Assembly (NCBI GenBank): GCA_021845725.1
Contig: JAJZVL010000015.1
Location: 1-51,006 of the forward strand
Source: Actinomycetes bacterium
GTDB lineage: Bacteria > Actinomycetota > Acidimicrobiia > Acidimicrobiales > RAAP-2
Direction: 5' to 3'
Length of the DNA stretch: 51,006 nucleotides
Shown: positions 23,996-31,072 of the stretch, one piece after another
Layout of the letters: every line of letters starts with the position of its first letter
Position numbering within the stretch: position 1 is the first letter of the stretch
Program-made: the position numbers and the translations under genes
Notes under the pieces: generated by a model
The model's database searches: none
What the model was told of the DNA's origin: nothing
Seen by the model: only the letters and a program-made list of their open reading frames with translations

Positions 23996-25399
23996 TCACC
24001 AGTCGTAGACCTCGTAGTGGATGGAGCGACGGTGCACGCCGAGCTCCTGTGCCGCAGCGATGACTTCATGTACGAAGCCCTCCGGGCCGCACACGTAGAC
24101 GTCACGGTCGGTCAGGTCGGGGACGAGCCTGGGCAGGAACGTACGAGGGCCGCCGGTGGCAGAGCGTGGACCGACCAACTCGTGGAGCGTGCCGTGGGTT
24201 TTCTTCACGAGCGCAGCCGTCTCGTTCCGGAGCACGACCTGTTCGGCCGTCGGCGCGCGCACGATGACGGTCGGCCGTGCGCTCTTCGGGAGCCCTTCGA
24301 GCACCGCTCGGATCGAGGTGATGCCGATGCCACCCGCGATGAGCACCACTTTGTCGTGCGTCCGTGCGTCGGGGGTCACCGAGCCGTAGGGGCCCTCGAT
24401 CGCGACGCGGGTGCCAGGGAGGAGATGAGCGACCGCAGCCGAGTGATCACCGATCTGGCGCACGGTGAGCCTCAGGTGCGGAGGGCGGGGGAGCGCCGAC
24501 ACCGTGTAGGGATGGGCCTGCCACCACAATCCGCGCTTCATGAATCGCCAGGCGAAGAACTGGCCTCCTGAGATGCGCAGGCGGTCGAGGTGCCGACCCG
24601 TGCAGATGACCGACACCACCCCCGGCACCTCTTGGCGGACCTCTGCCACGCGCAGCTGGTAGCGCAGCGTGCGTGCCAGCGGGAGACCGAATCGGTACAC
24701 GACCACGATGCCGGCGGTTGCCGCCCAGACCACCGCCCAGACAGCCTGCGTGAGCGGATGGCCGACGAAGGTGGGACCGAGCGCGAGGACGTGCGCGAAC
24801 GACAACGCCAGCGCGAGGTACATGTATAGGTGGATCACCCACCACGTCTCTCGCCGCATCCGTCGGCGCAGGGCGCCGATCGACGCGACGCCCGCCATCA
24901 CCATGAGCGCAAGGCCGACGACGGCGAGGAGCATGTCCGGGTAGGAGCGGAGGAAGACCGCGAGCTGGTGCAGGACCCCGGTGTGGGAGGCCTGCGCGAA
25001 ACCGACGGTGATCACGATCGCGTGCACGACGAGCAGCGCGATCGGCCAGGGACCCACCCGGCGGTGCCAGCGGAGCAGGCCGTCCTGGCCCAGGATCCGT
25101 TCGATCTGGGGGATCCTGCTGATCAAGAGGAGCTGGACGAGGGCGAGGTACATGCCGACCAGCCCGGCCATCCCGCCGAGGAACATCGCGACTCCTCCGT
25201 GCACGCGGAGGTCGGCTGCCGACTCGCTCACGACGCCGAGGACGACGACGGCGACGAGACCGAGCATGCCGGCGGCGACGGCGGCCTGGCCGACGACGCG
25301 GCGGGCCGGGGGCACGGGACGCCGTAGGGCGCGATTGGCCGAGGAGCGATACCGTGCCCCCGACTGCTCGGACACCGTCATGCTCATGAAGGGCAGCAT
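23996..25399 (-). CDS. Ferric reductase-like membrane flavocytochrome with FAD/NAD(P)H domain
   Basis: This 467-residue protein has six to seven membrane segments in residues 35-245 with paired histidines (WHRRVGPWPIALLVVHAIVI and HLYMYLALALSFAHVLALG), typical of the heme-b-binding ferric-reductase/NADPH-oxidase fold. The C-terminal half is a ferredoxin-NADP reductase-type module: HPYTVSALPR near 295 (FAD isoalloxazine loop), IAGGIGITSIRAVLE near 353 (NAD(P) phosphate loop) and VYVCGPEGFV near 434. It would carry electrons from cytoplasmic NAD(P)H across the membrane. It starts a minus-strand run with the FMN-binding protein and ApbE, suggesting the FMN protein as electron acceptor. Start ATG 25399 is tentative; ATG 25387 and nearby internal starts are equally possible. 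Confidence 0.88.
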   Translation of the reverse strand: MLPFMSMTVSEQSGARYRSSANRALRRPVPPARRVVGQAAVAAGMLGLVAVVVLGVVSESAADLRVHGGVAMFLGGMAGLVGMYLALVQLLLISRIPQIERILGQDGLLRWHRRVGPWPIALLVVHAIVITVGFAQASHTGVLHQLAVFLRSYPDMLLAVVGLALMVMAGVASIGALRRRMRRETWWVIHLYMYLALALSFAHVLALGPTFVGHPLTQAVWAVVWAATAGIVVVYRFGLPLARTLRYQLRVAEVRQEVPGVVSVICTGRHLDRLRISGGQFFAWRFMKRGLWWQAHPYTVSALPRPPHLRLTVRQIGDHSAAVAHLLPGTRVAIEGPYGSVTPDARTHDKVVLIAGGIGITSIRAVLEGLPKSARPTVIVRAPTAEQVVLRNETAALVKKTHGTLHELVGPRSATGGPRTFLPRLVPDLTDRDVYVCGPEGFVHEVIAAAQELGVHRRSIHYEVYDW

Positions 25400-25452
25400 G
25401 GCGGGGTCTCGTGACGAAGGAGTGAAGGATCTTTCGGCTGCAGCGGCCCCGA

Positions 25453-26580
25453 TCAGCCGGTGGTGGTGGTCGCCGGCGATGACGGTGTGGACTCGGCCGT
25501 CACGGGGGCTGTAGGACAGATGCCCGTGGCAGGTGGACTTGTCGGGCCTGTGGTCAGCTGCGCCACGTTCGCCACGTTGCCGTCGTGGTACATCCGTGTG
25601 AGCGCGCCGCGCTCTCCGGCGAGGTCTGCATCGAAGAAGTCAGTCGTGACGTGCGCAACCACTGCCTGCCAGGACGTGGCGTCCTCGTAGGGGCCGAGGT
25701 GTGTCGCTCCGAGCAGATCGAGGTAGTACTTGGGCGGCGCGGCGGCGTCGTAGATCTGGGCGCTGCACACCGGCGGGTTGATGGTGTCGTCGCTGCCCTG
25801 GACCACGAGCAGGGGTGGTCCAGGAGGTGTCTCCGCCGAGAAGTACTGGCCGCCGAAGTACCCGTATTCCGCCCCCGAGAGGATTGCTGCCGCCTTGATC
25901 CCCGAGTACCGGCAGCAGGAGCTGTCAGCAACCGCGAGGCTGACATCCCCCCCGTCGGACTGCCCGACGAGCCCGACCTCGCTCGCGTCGATCTTTCCCG
26001 AGAGGGTGGATCCTCGAGTGCGGTCGGCGTCGAGGAGCGCTGTGATGACCGCCCGAAGGTCGGCTGGGTGGTGCCCGAGCTCGGAAGGGGCCCGGTCCAA
26101 GGTTGTCGGGGTCGACGGCGCGGTGTGGGGATAGGTCGGTCCGGCCACGACGAAGCCAGCAGAAGCCCAATCTTCGATGAGCGTTGCGTAGCTGGCGACC
26201 GGCTGCGCGAAGCCCTCTGAGAAGACGAGCAGCGGATAGCGACGGTGCTCGGTCCGGTGGTCCGCCGGTGTGGACGGGGTCACCGGGTACCAGACGGTGG
26301 TTGGCAGCTCGTTGTCTGTAGGCGGAAGCCCTGCAACGGTGACCGTGAGAGACGTGGTCTCGACCCCGTAGGTACCGATCGGGGTCATCGCTGGTGGCGC
26401 GGTCGTGGTCGACGACGCCGCGATCGTCGTGGTGGTCGTCGCGGTGCCGCCCCCGTCGGCTCGCGTACCGCGCTCGAGCGTGACCGCGAGCGCCGCTCCA
26501 CCGACGACGAGGACGGTGAGCACCGCGACAACGACGAGTCGGGTGCGTCGCACGCGGGAGCGTGGGCGAGGGCTTGCCAT
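25453..26580 (-). CDS. Exported alpha/beta hydrolase (chlorophyllase/cutinase-like dienelactone hydrolase type)
   Basis: This 375-residue protein has a basic N-terminus and an uncleaved or signal anchor (RRTRLVVVAVLTVLVVGGAALAV), a Thr/Ala-rich linker (GGGTATTTTTIAASSTTTAPP) and an extracytoplasmic hydrolase domain. The nucleophile elbow is GLVGQSDGGDVS (Ser near 208), the acid lies within LLVVQGSDDTINPP and the His in LLGATHLGPY. The oxyanion region is YPLLVFSEGFAQ. The layout resembles chlorophyllase/PET-hydrolase-like secreted esterases. Natural substrate unknown. ATG 26580 is chosen over an earlier in-frame ATG because TAGCTT lies eight bases upstream. The C-terminal 35 residues are again Thr/Pro-rich. 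Confidence 0.82.
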   Translation of the reverse strand: MASPRPRSRVRRTRLVVVAVLTVLVVGGAALAVTLERGTRADGGGTATTTTTIAASSTTTAPPAMTPIGTYGVETTSLTVTVAGLPPTDNELPTTVWYPVTPSTPADHRTEHRRYPLLVFSEGFAQPVASYATLIEDWASAGFVVAGPTYPHTAPSTPTTLDRAPSELGHHPADLRAVITALLDADRTRGSTLSGKIDASEVGLVGQSDGGDVSLAVADSSCCRYSGIKAAAILSGAEYGYFGGQYFSAETPPGPPLLVVQGSDDTINPPVCSAQIYDAAAPPKYYLDLLGATHLGPYEDATSWQAVVAHVTTDFFDADLAGERGALTRMYHDGNVANVAQLTTGPTSPPATGICPTAPVTAESTPSSPATTTTG

Positions 26581-26588
26581 TCGCGCGC

Positions 26589-26594
26589 AAGCTA
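26589..26594 (-). promoter_or_regulatory. -10 element for a leaderless hydrolase transcript
   Basis: TAGCTT on the minus strand is followed by eight bases and ATG 26580, fitting the leaderless arrangement seen elsewhere in the window. Confidence 0.4.
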
Positions 26595-26667
26595 CCTCAG
26601 CACGCCCCGACGCAGCGGGCATCGAGGACCCTGTGCATTCACGAAGACGTCATGATCGTTCGCCACC

Positions 26668-27456
26668 ATGGTCGAGGTGGGTGTGCTTGCACGAGGCGAC
26701 GGGCGGCTACCGAGCAGTGTGGGCGCTTCGGCTTCGCCGGCCCGTGATCACCCGCCCGCGGCTGCCCGAGGTGCACGTCGGGTACGACGACTGTGGGACA
26801 GCCGGGCGTTCGTGTGGGAGCACCACGGGTCTGCGGGTCTCGAGCGCGTCGTGGACGCCGTCGTCGGCGCGGCCGCTCCTGTCGATGGGAAGGCAGTCGT
26901 CGACCTCGGGTGCGGCAACGGCCAGCTCAGCCTGCCGCTCGCCCGCCGCGGCGCCCAGGTGCTCGCGGTCGACATCAGTGAGCGGATGATCGAGACCGTC
27001 GCGCACAAGGCGGCAGGGGAGGGACTTCGCATCGAGACCGCGGTCCGACCCGCCCAGGAGCTCGTCGTCGACGCGGGGAGCATCGACCTGGTCGTGTCGA
27101 ACTACGCGATGCACCACCTCTACGACGACGAGAAGCGAGCGGTGCTCGCGGCTGCGGTCACCTGGCTCAGGCCTGGTGGAAGAGTCGTCTTCGGCGACAT
27201 GATGTTCGGTAGGGGGGCGACGAAGCAGGACCGGGAGATCATCGGCTCGAAGGTCCGGGTCATGCTGCGGCGCGGTCCGGCGGGCTGGTGGCGCATCTCG
27301 AAGAATGCGGCTCGTTTCATGTTCCGGGTGCGTGAGCGCCCGCTGCCCATGGGGACGTGGGTGAAGATGTTCCAAGAGGCAGGGCTCGCCGACGTGCAAG
27401 GAGCACGCGTGGTGGCGGAGGCAGCCGTCGTCAGCGGGACCAAGCCTGCTGCCTGA
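26668..27456 (+). CDS. Class I SAM-dependent methyltransferase
   Basis: This protein, up to 262 residues, has a standard Rossmann methyltransferase fold. Motif I is VVDLGCGNGQLSLPLARRG at about residues 76-94, with AVDISERMIETV as the acidic ribose-binding loop and SIDLVVSNYAMHHLYDDEK as motif IV. The substrate cannot be named. The N-terminal 40 residues are low complexity and the true start may be downstream, just before LWDSRAFVWEHHG, but no ATG/GTG is well placed there. The stop lies within a 20-bp duplication. Confidence 0.75.
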   Translation: MVEVGVLARGDGRLPSSVGASASPARDHPPAAARGARRVRRLWDSRAFVWEHHGSAGLERVVDAVVGAAAPVDGKAVVDLGCGNGQLSLPLARRGAQVLAVDISERMIETVAHKAAGEGLRIETAVRPAQELVVDAGSIDLVVSNYAMHHLYDDEKRAVLAAAVTWLRPGGRVVFGDMMFGRGATKQDREIIGSKVRVMLRRGPAGWWRISKNAARFMFRVRERPLPMGTWVKMFQEAGLADVQGARVVAEAAVVSGTKPAA

Positions 27457-27484
27457 CCCACGGTGCCTGCTGCCTGACCCACGG
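27444..27484 (+). repeat. 20-bp tandem duplication across the methyltransferase stop codon
   Basis: GCCTGCTGCCTGACCCACGG occurs at 27444-27463 and, one base later, at 27465-27484, identically. The first copy carries the last codons and the TGA stop of the methyltransferase; the second lies in the intergenic gap. The perfect identity points to a recent duplication. Confidence 0.95.
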
Positions 27485-27513
27485 CCAGTCGCGCCCGTCT
27501 TGGCGGTCGGGCG

Positions 27514-27993
27514 TCACTGGCTCAGCGACGGGCCCTGCTGGTGAGCGGCGTCTGGCGGTGCCTGCCCCTCCTTCGGGACGATCACCACGGGACAGGGGCT
27601 GCACTGGCCGCAGCGCGTGCTCACTGATCCGAGCGCGACCCCCGCGAACGGGCTGTGCCCTACGGAGCCGACCACGAGAAGGTCGGCTCCGGAGGCACGG
27701 TGACAGAGGACCCAGGCCGGATCGCCTTCAGCGACGATCTGCTCGATTCGCACTGCCGAGGCATCGTAGGCAGTGTCGGCGATCGTTGCCGCGAGGCGCT
27801 TGCGGGCAGCCTCTTCGATGTTGCGCTCGTCGACGTGCACGCCGAAGGTGCCGCCGAAGGCGAACGGGCTCTGCCAGACGGTGACCGCTTCGATCATCGC
27901 GTCGCTCCGCTCCGCCTCCCTGATCGCCCAGCGAAGCGCTCGGCGGGACCCCTCCGAGCCGTCGATCCCCACGATGATCCGTCGCGTCGCCAT
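27514..27993 (-). CDS. Universal stress protein (UspA family), single domain
   Basis: This 159-residue protein begins RIIVGIDGSEGSRRALRWAI, the first strand and helix of UspA folds, and has the ATP-binding signature GxxGxxxxxxxxGS in VVGSVGHSPFAGVALGSVS near residue 120. GDPAWVLCHRASGADLLVVG matches the family's central block. An unusual RCGQCSPCPVVIVPK stretch places three cysteines just before the last strand, which could be redox-sensitive or metal-binding. USPs bind ATP and modulate stress responses. Start ATG 27993; the frame stays open further upstream but the homology begins here. Confidence 0.9.
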   Translation of the reverse strand: MATRRIIVGIDGSEGSRRALRWAIREAERSDAMIEAVTVWQSPFAFGGTFGVHVDERNIEEAARKRLAATIADTAYDASAVRIEQIVAEGDPAWVLCHRASGADLLVVGSVGHSPFAGVALGSVSTRCGQCSPCPVVIVPKEGQAPPDAAHQQGPSLSQ

Positions 27994-28088
27994 GCGTCCA
28001 GGTTCGCAGGGACGGGGATCGGGGACCAGGGTCCAAGGACCCATGCCCTCGGGTGCCCGGCGGTTGCAGGCTCCGCTGGACACTTCGG

Positions 28089-28823
28089 TCAGCCGAGGCG
28101 GAACACTGCCAACGCGGCGGCGAGGAGGACGACTGCCCAGGAGAGCATGCGTAGGCCGCGCTCGAGGGGTTCGAGGAGGCAGTCCCGGTCGAGGCGTCGC
28201 TCGGTGCCGTCCGCGAGCACCACGGTGCCGCTCACGGCGTCGGTTCGCCGACGCAGAGTGCGGGCGGGGGTGCTGAGCGCGCGTTGCGCGAGCGCGAGCG
28301 CGGTCGCGCCGGCGGCAGCGAGCACTGCACCCGAAGAGATCTCGGCCGTCTGTGCGACATACGCGGTGAGGACGGGGAAGGCGCCCCACGCGAGGGCGAA
28401 CCCCATGTCCGTGTGGACCACGCCACCGAGCAGCTCGGCATTGTAGGCGACGACGAGGAGTGGGCCCACGACGAGGAACGGTACGAGCACGAGGCCGACT
28501 TCGAGGACGCCGACCGCGCCCAATGCCACCGCTCCTGACAAACCGAGCGCGCAGGCGGCGATGAGCGCCCACGTCGGGATGCCGGTGCCCAGCGGGCGGT
28601 CCTGGAGCTCGTCGTACGCGTGGGCGGCGACACCGACGGCGAGGAAGAACGCGAGCAGCGTGGCGAGCAGCCTGCTCAAGGTCACGACCGGCGCGAGGCA
28701 GGCTCCGACGACCACGTAGGAGAGATGCCACGCCGTGTAGGGGGGATGGAGCAGGGTCCACCAGTCGCGCCATCTCCCCGGACGCGCGGCGTAGAAGGCC
28801 GGGCGCGTCCGGTCCTCTCTCAC
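28089..28823 (-). CDS. Polytopic membrane protein, possibly UbiA-like prenyltransferase
   Basis: This 244-residue protein has about seven hydrophobic segments. AHAYDELQDRPLGTGIP between segments 2 and 3 resembles the Asp-rich DxxxD motif of UbiA-type prenyltransferases, but the canonical N(D/x)xxDxxxD is degenerate and the second Asp motif is unclear; the C-terminal LADGTERRLDRDCLLEPLERG loop is hydrophilic. Start GTG 28823 overlaps the stop of the upstream MenG/UbiE-like methyltransferase by four bases, so the two are cotranscribed and translationally coupled. The pairing suggests quinone or lipid modification, but the enzymatic call is tentative; otherwise it is a conserved hypothetical membrane protein. 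Confidence 0.55.
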   Translation of the reverse strand: MREDRTRPAFYAARPGRWRDWWTLLHPPYTAWHLSYVVVGACLAPVVTLSRLLATLLAFFLAVGVAAHAYDELQDRPLGTGIPTWALIAACALGLSGAVALGAVGVLEVGLVLVPFLVVGPLLVVAYNAELLGGVVHTDMGFALAWGAFPVLTAYVAQTAEISSGAVLAAAGATALALAQRALSTPARTLRRRTDAVSGTVVLADGTERRLDRDCLLEPLERGLRMLSWAVVLLAAALAVFRLG

Positions 28824-29548
28824 TTTCGGCGGCCCCACATCACGATCCCGCCGCCGAGGCTCATGCGCCGCAGCGTGACCTCGCCGATCCCCGCGCGCTC
28901 CCAGGCGCGGACGGTCCACTCGAGCGGGTAGCGCCGGTAGTGGTTCGTGATGCTCGGTCCGAGGAAGCGCCCAACCCGATACCAGGCCATGCCACCGGTG
29001 AGGAGACCGGCGAGCGGAAGTGCCGTGCGGGTGTAGAGCCACCACAGGGGGTGCCACAGGCACGACGTGGGGACCGCGAACTCGAGGTTCGCGATGACGC
29101 CCCCCGGGCGCACGACGCGGGCGAGCTCCCCGATGGTCGCGGCGGGGTCGTCGACGTAGCGCAGCAAGTAGGTGAAGCTGAGCGCGTCGACCGACGCATC
29201 CGCGAGCGGTAGCTGCTCGCCCCGCGCGACGGCGATCGCCACGTGCGAGGTGCGTGCGGCCCGGACGTTGCGCAGACCCCGGCGGGCCATCCCCTCGTCG
29301 AGGTCGACACCGACGACCTGGGCACCGGTGCGCGCCGCGAGCGCAAGTGCGACGCCCGCGGTACCGGTCGCGACGTCACAGACGACTCCGGGGTGCCCTG
29401 CGGCGACGGCATCGACGAGAGTGGCGCGCCACCGCCGGTTCTGCCAGAACGAGAGCCACTCTGCGAGGCGGTCGTAGTGGTCGGCCAGCCCCTCGAACAC
29501 CTGCCGGGCGACGAGGTTGCCCGGAGCGGGCGTCGGCGGGGACCGCAC
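28820..29548 (-). CDS. UbiE/MenG-like class I SAM methyltransferase
   Basis: This 242-residue methyltransferase has motif I VCDVATGTAGVALALAARTGAQ (about residues 53-70), QVVGVDLDEGMARRGL, and DALSFTYLLRYVDDPAATIGEL as motif IV, a style typical of the UbiE/COQ5/MenG family that C-methylates quinones. VFEGLADHYDRLAEWLSFWQNRRWR matches the family N-terminus. Start GTG 29548 is inferred from the homology start; the extended frame upstream would run through clpS antisense. It is coupled to the polytopic membrane protein by a GTGA overlap. Menaquinone methylation is plausible but not shown. Confidence 0.8.
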   Translation of the reverse strand: MRSPPTPAPGNLVARQVFEGLADHYDRLAEWLSFWQNRRWRATLVDAVAAGHPGVVCDVATGTAGVALALAARTGAQVVGVDLDEGMARRGLRNVRAARTSHVAIAVARGEQLPLADASVDALSFTYLLRYVDDPAATIGELARVVRPGGVIANLEFAVPTSCLWHPLWWLYTRTALPLAGLLTGGMAWYRVGRFLGPSITNHYRRYPLEWTVRAWERAGIGEVTLRRMSLGGGIVMWGRRK

Positions 29549-29608
29549 CCCATGACATTTCCACACATCTTCGGCGCCGGCCAGGCACCACGGGCTCGGC
29601 GGTCGACG

Positions 29609-29614
29609 TAGGGT
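29609..29614 (+). promoter_or_regulatory. -10 element for a leaderless clpS transcript
   Basis: TAGGGT is followed by six bases and GTG 29621, which would make the clpS message leaderless. Confidence 0.45.
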
Positions 29615-29620
29615 GCGAGT

Positions 29621-29941
29621 GTGGGGATCCGGATCTTCACAGCGAGCGTGGCCGGCGCGGGGGCCGCGGTCGCCGAGCGCGCGGGTATTGAAGCCGACGC
29701 GGTCGTCGCAGTCCCCTACAACGTCGTGCTGTGGAACGACCCCGTGACGCTGATGGAGGTCGTGGTGCGAGCGCTGAAGAAGGTCTTCGGCTACAGCTCC
29801 GAGAAGGCGGAACTGTTGATGCTCACGGCGCACCGTGAAGGCAAGGCCGTCGTGTGGACCGGTGAGCGTGAACGCGCCGTGCGCCACTGCCTCGAGCTCG
29901 GCACCTACGGGCTGCAGTCCACCGTGGCCCGAGCGACGTGA
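29621..29941 (+). CDS. clpS: ATP-dependent Clp protease adaptor protein ClpS
   Basis: This 106-residue protein is a ClpS adaptor, which delivers N-degron substrates (Leu, Phe, Tyr, Trp N-termini) to ClpC/ClpA-ClpP. YNVVLWNDPVTLMEVVVRAL (about residues 32-51) contains the conserved NDxxT(F/L)xxVV core, with the Asn-Asp pair that contacts the N-terminal amino group, and LLMLTAHREGKAVVWTGERE carries the conserved His-Glu-Gly loop. The first 25 residues are a short Ala-rich extension typical of the disordered N-terminus. Its TGA overlaps the GTG of the DUF2017-macro gene, so the two are translationally coupled. GTG start supported by the -10 at 29609. Confidence 0.93.
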   Translation: MGIRIFTASVAGAGAAVAERAGIEADAVVAVPYNVVLWNDPVTLMEVVVRALKKVFGYSSEKAELLMLTAHREGKAVVWTGERERAVRHCLELGTYGLQSTVARAT

Positions 29942-31005
29942 CGCGACGTCGGCGCGTGGCGTTCCAGCGCTTGGACGACGGTCGGATCGCCGTGCGCCTG
30001 CCCGCGGCGGTGCGCAGCTTCGTGGCCGCCGCGGCAGAGCGACTGCACGAGGTCGGGATGGCGCCTGGTTCCCCCGGGTTCGCCCGCCTGTTCGGCCGGA
30101 TCGACGAGACCGCGGACGCGGACGACCCGGCGTACGTCCTGGCTCGCCAGCTCGCGCTGGACGAGGTGGTGGCCGCGGTGGCGACGAGCGCCGAGAAGTC
30201 GGTGATCGATCCGGACGAGGCGGAGGCCTGGCTCGCCGTGCTCGGGATGACCCTGTCGCGGCGCGCAGAGGAGCTCGGGCTGCGAACCGAGGAGGACCGG
30301 GCAGGGATCGCCCGAGAAGACGAGGCGGTCATCCGCGTCGTCTACGCCCTTCAAGCCGCTCTGATCGACGCGTTGGACGAAGCCGGGCACACACGACGAC
30401 GGCGCGCGTCCAAGGCGCGTAGCGCAGAGGCGGCGCAGGCGCGAGGTGTCGATGTCGACGGTGTCACGATCGAGCTCGACGCTGGCGACATCGCGCGCCA
30501 GCGCGACATGGATGCGGTGGTCAATGCGGCCAATGCTCAGCTGTTGCCCGGCGGCGGCGTTGCCGGAGCGATCCACCGTGCGGCCGGCCCCGGACTCGCC
30601 GAGGAGTGCCGGCCGCTTGCTCCCATCGCCCCAGGCGAGGCGGTCATCACGAGCGGACACGGGCTGCCGAACCCCTACGTCATCCATTGCCTCGGACCGG
30701 TGTACGGCGTCGACCGACCCGCAGACGAGCTCCTCGCCGCCTGCTACCGCCACTCGCTCGAGCTCGCGGACCGCCATGGTCTGAGGTCGGTGGCGTTCCC
30801 TGCCATCTCGACGGGCGCGTTCGGCTACCCGATGGATCGCGCCGCCGAGGTCGCGCTCGGCACGGTGCTGAAGACGGCCGGTCGGCTCCAGTCAGTTCGC
30901 AAGGTGCGCTTCGTGCTGGCCGACCAGGGCGCCCTCCACGTCCATCGTGAGGTGCTGCAACACCTCCTCGAGCGTCGAGCGCGGCGTGCGCCTCCGGGGA
31001 CTTGA
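29938..31005 (+). CDS. DUF2017 domain fused to a C-terminal macro (ADP-ribose-binding) domain
   Basis: This 355-residue protein has two parts in one uninterrupted frame. Residues 1-150 match DUF2017, a helical domain of unknown function that usually follows clpS in actinobacteria as a separate gene (FQRLDDGRIAVRLP, SAEKSVIDPDEAEAWLAVLG). A basic hinge (HTRRRRASKARSAEAAQARG, about 145-165) leads to a macro domain at about 170-350: DAVVNAANAQLLPGGG near 192-207, VAGAIHRAAGPGLAEECR, and ISTGAFGYPMDRAAEVAL near 289-306. These are the ADP-ribose-binding loops of MacroD/ALC-type domains, which remove or read ADP-ribose. Coupling to clpS by the GTGA overlap suggests a role connected with Clp proteolysis. 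The last seven codons lie inside the antisense tRNA-Lys gene. Confidence 0.88.
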   Translation: MTRRRRVAFQRLDDGRIAVRLPAAVRSFVAAAAERLHEVGMAPGSPGFARLFGRIDETADADDPAYVLARQLALDEVVAAVATSAEKSVIDPDEAEAWLAVLGMTLSRRAEELGLRTEEDRAGIAREDEAVIRVVYALQAALIDALDEAGHTRRRRASKARSAEAAQARGVDVDGVTIELDAGDIARQRDMDAVVNAANAQLLPGGGVAGAIHRAAGPGLAEECRPLAPIAPGEAVITSGHGLPNPYVIHCLGPVYGVDRPADELLAACYRHSLELADRHGLRSVAFPAISTGAFGYPMDRAAEVALGTVLKTAGRLQSVRKVRFVLADQGALHVHREVLQHLLERRARRAPPGT

Positions 31006-31058
31006 ACCCCGAACCTGCGGATTAAGAGTCCGTTGCTCTGCCATTGAGCTAGAGGCGC
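30987..31058 (-). tRNA. tRNA-Lys (anticodon CTT)
   Basis: The minus strand folds into a complete cloverleaf: acceptor GCGCCTC paired with GAGGCGC, D-arm GCTC/GAGC, anticodon stem ACGGA/TCCGC-like with loop CTCTTAA (anticodon CTT, lysine), and T-arm CGGGG-TTCAAGT-CCCCG. The discriminator base is A and CCA is not encoded. Its 3' half overlaps the last codons of the DUF2017-macro gene on the opposite strand. Confidence 0.95.
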
Positions 31059-31072
31059 GCCGTGGAGTGTAG

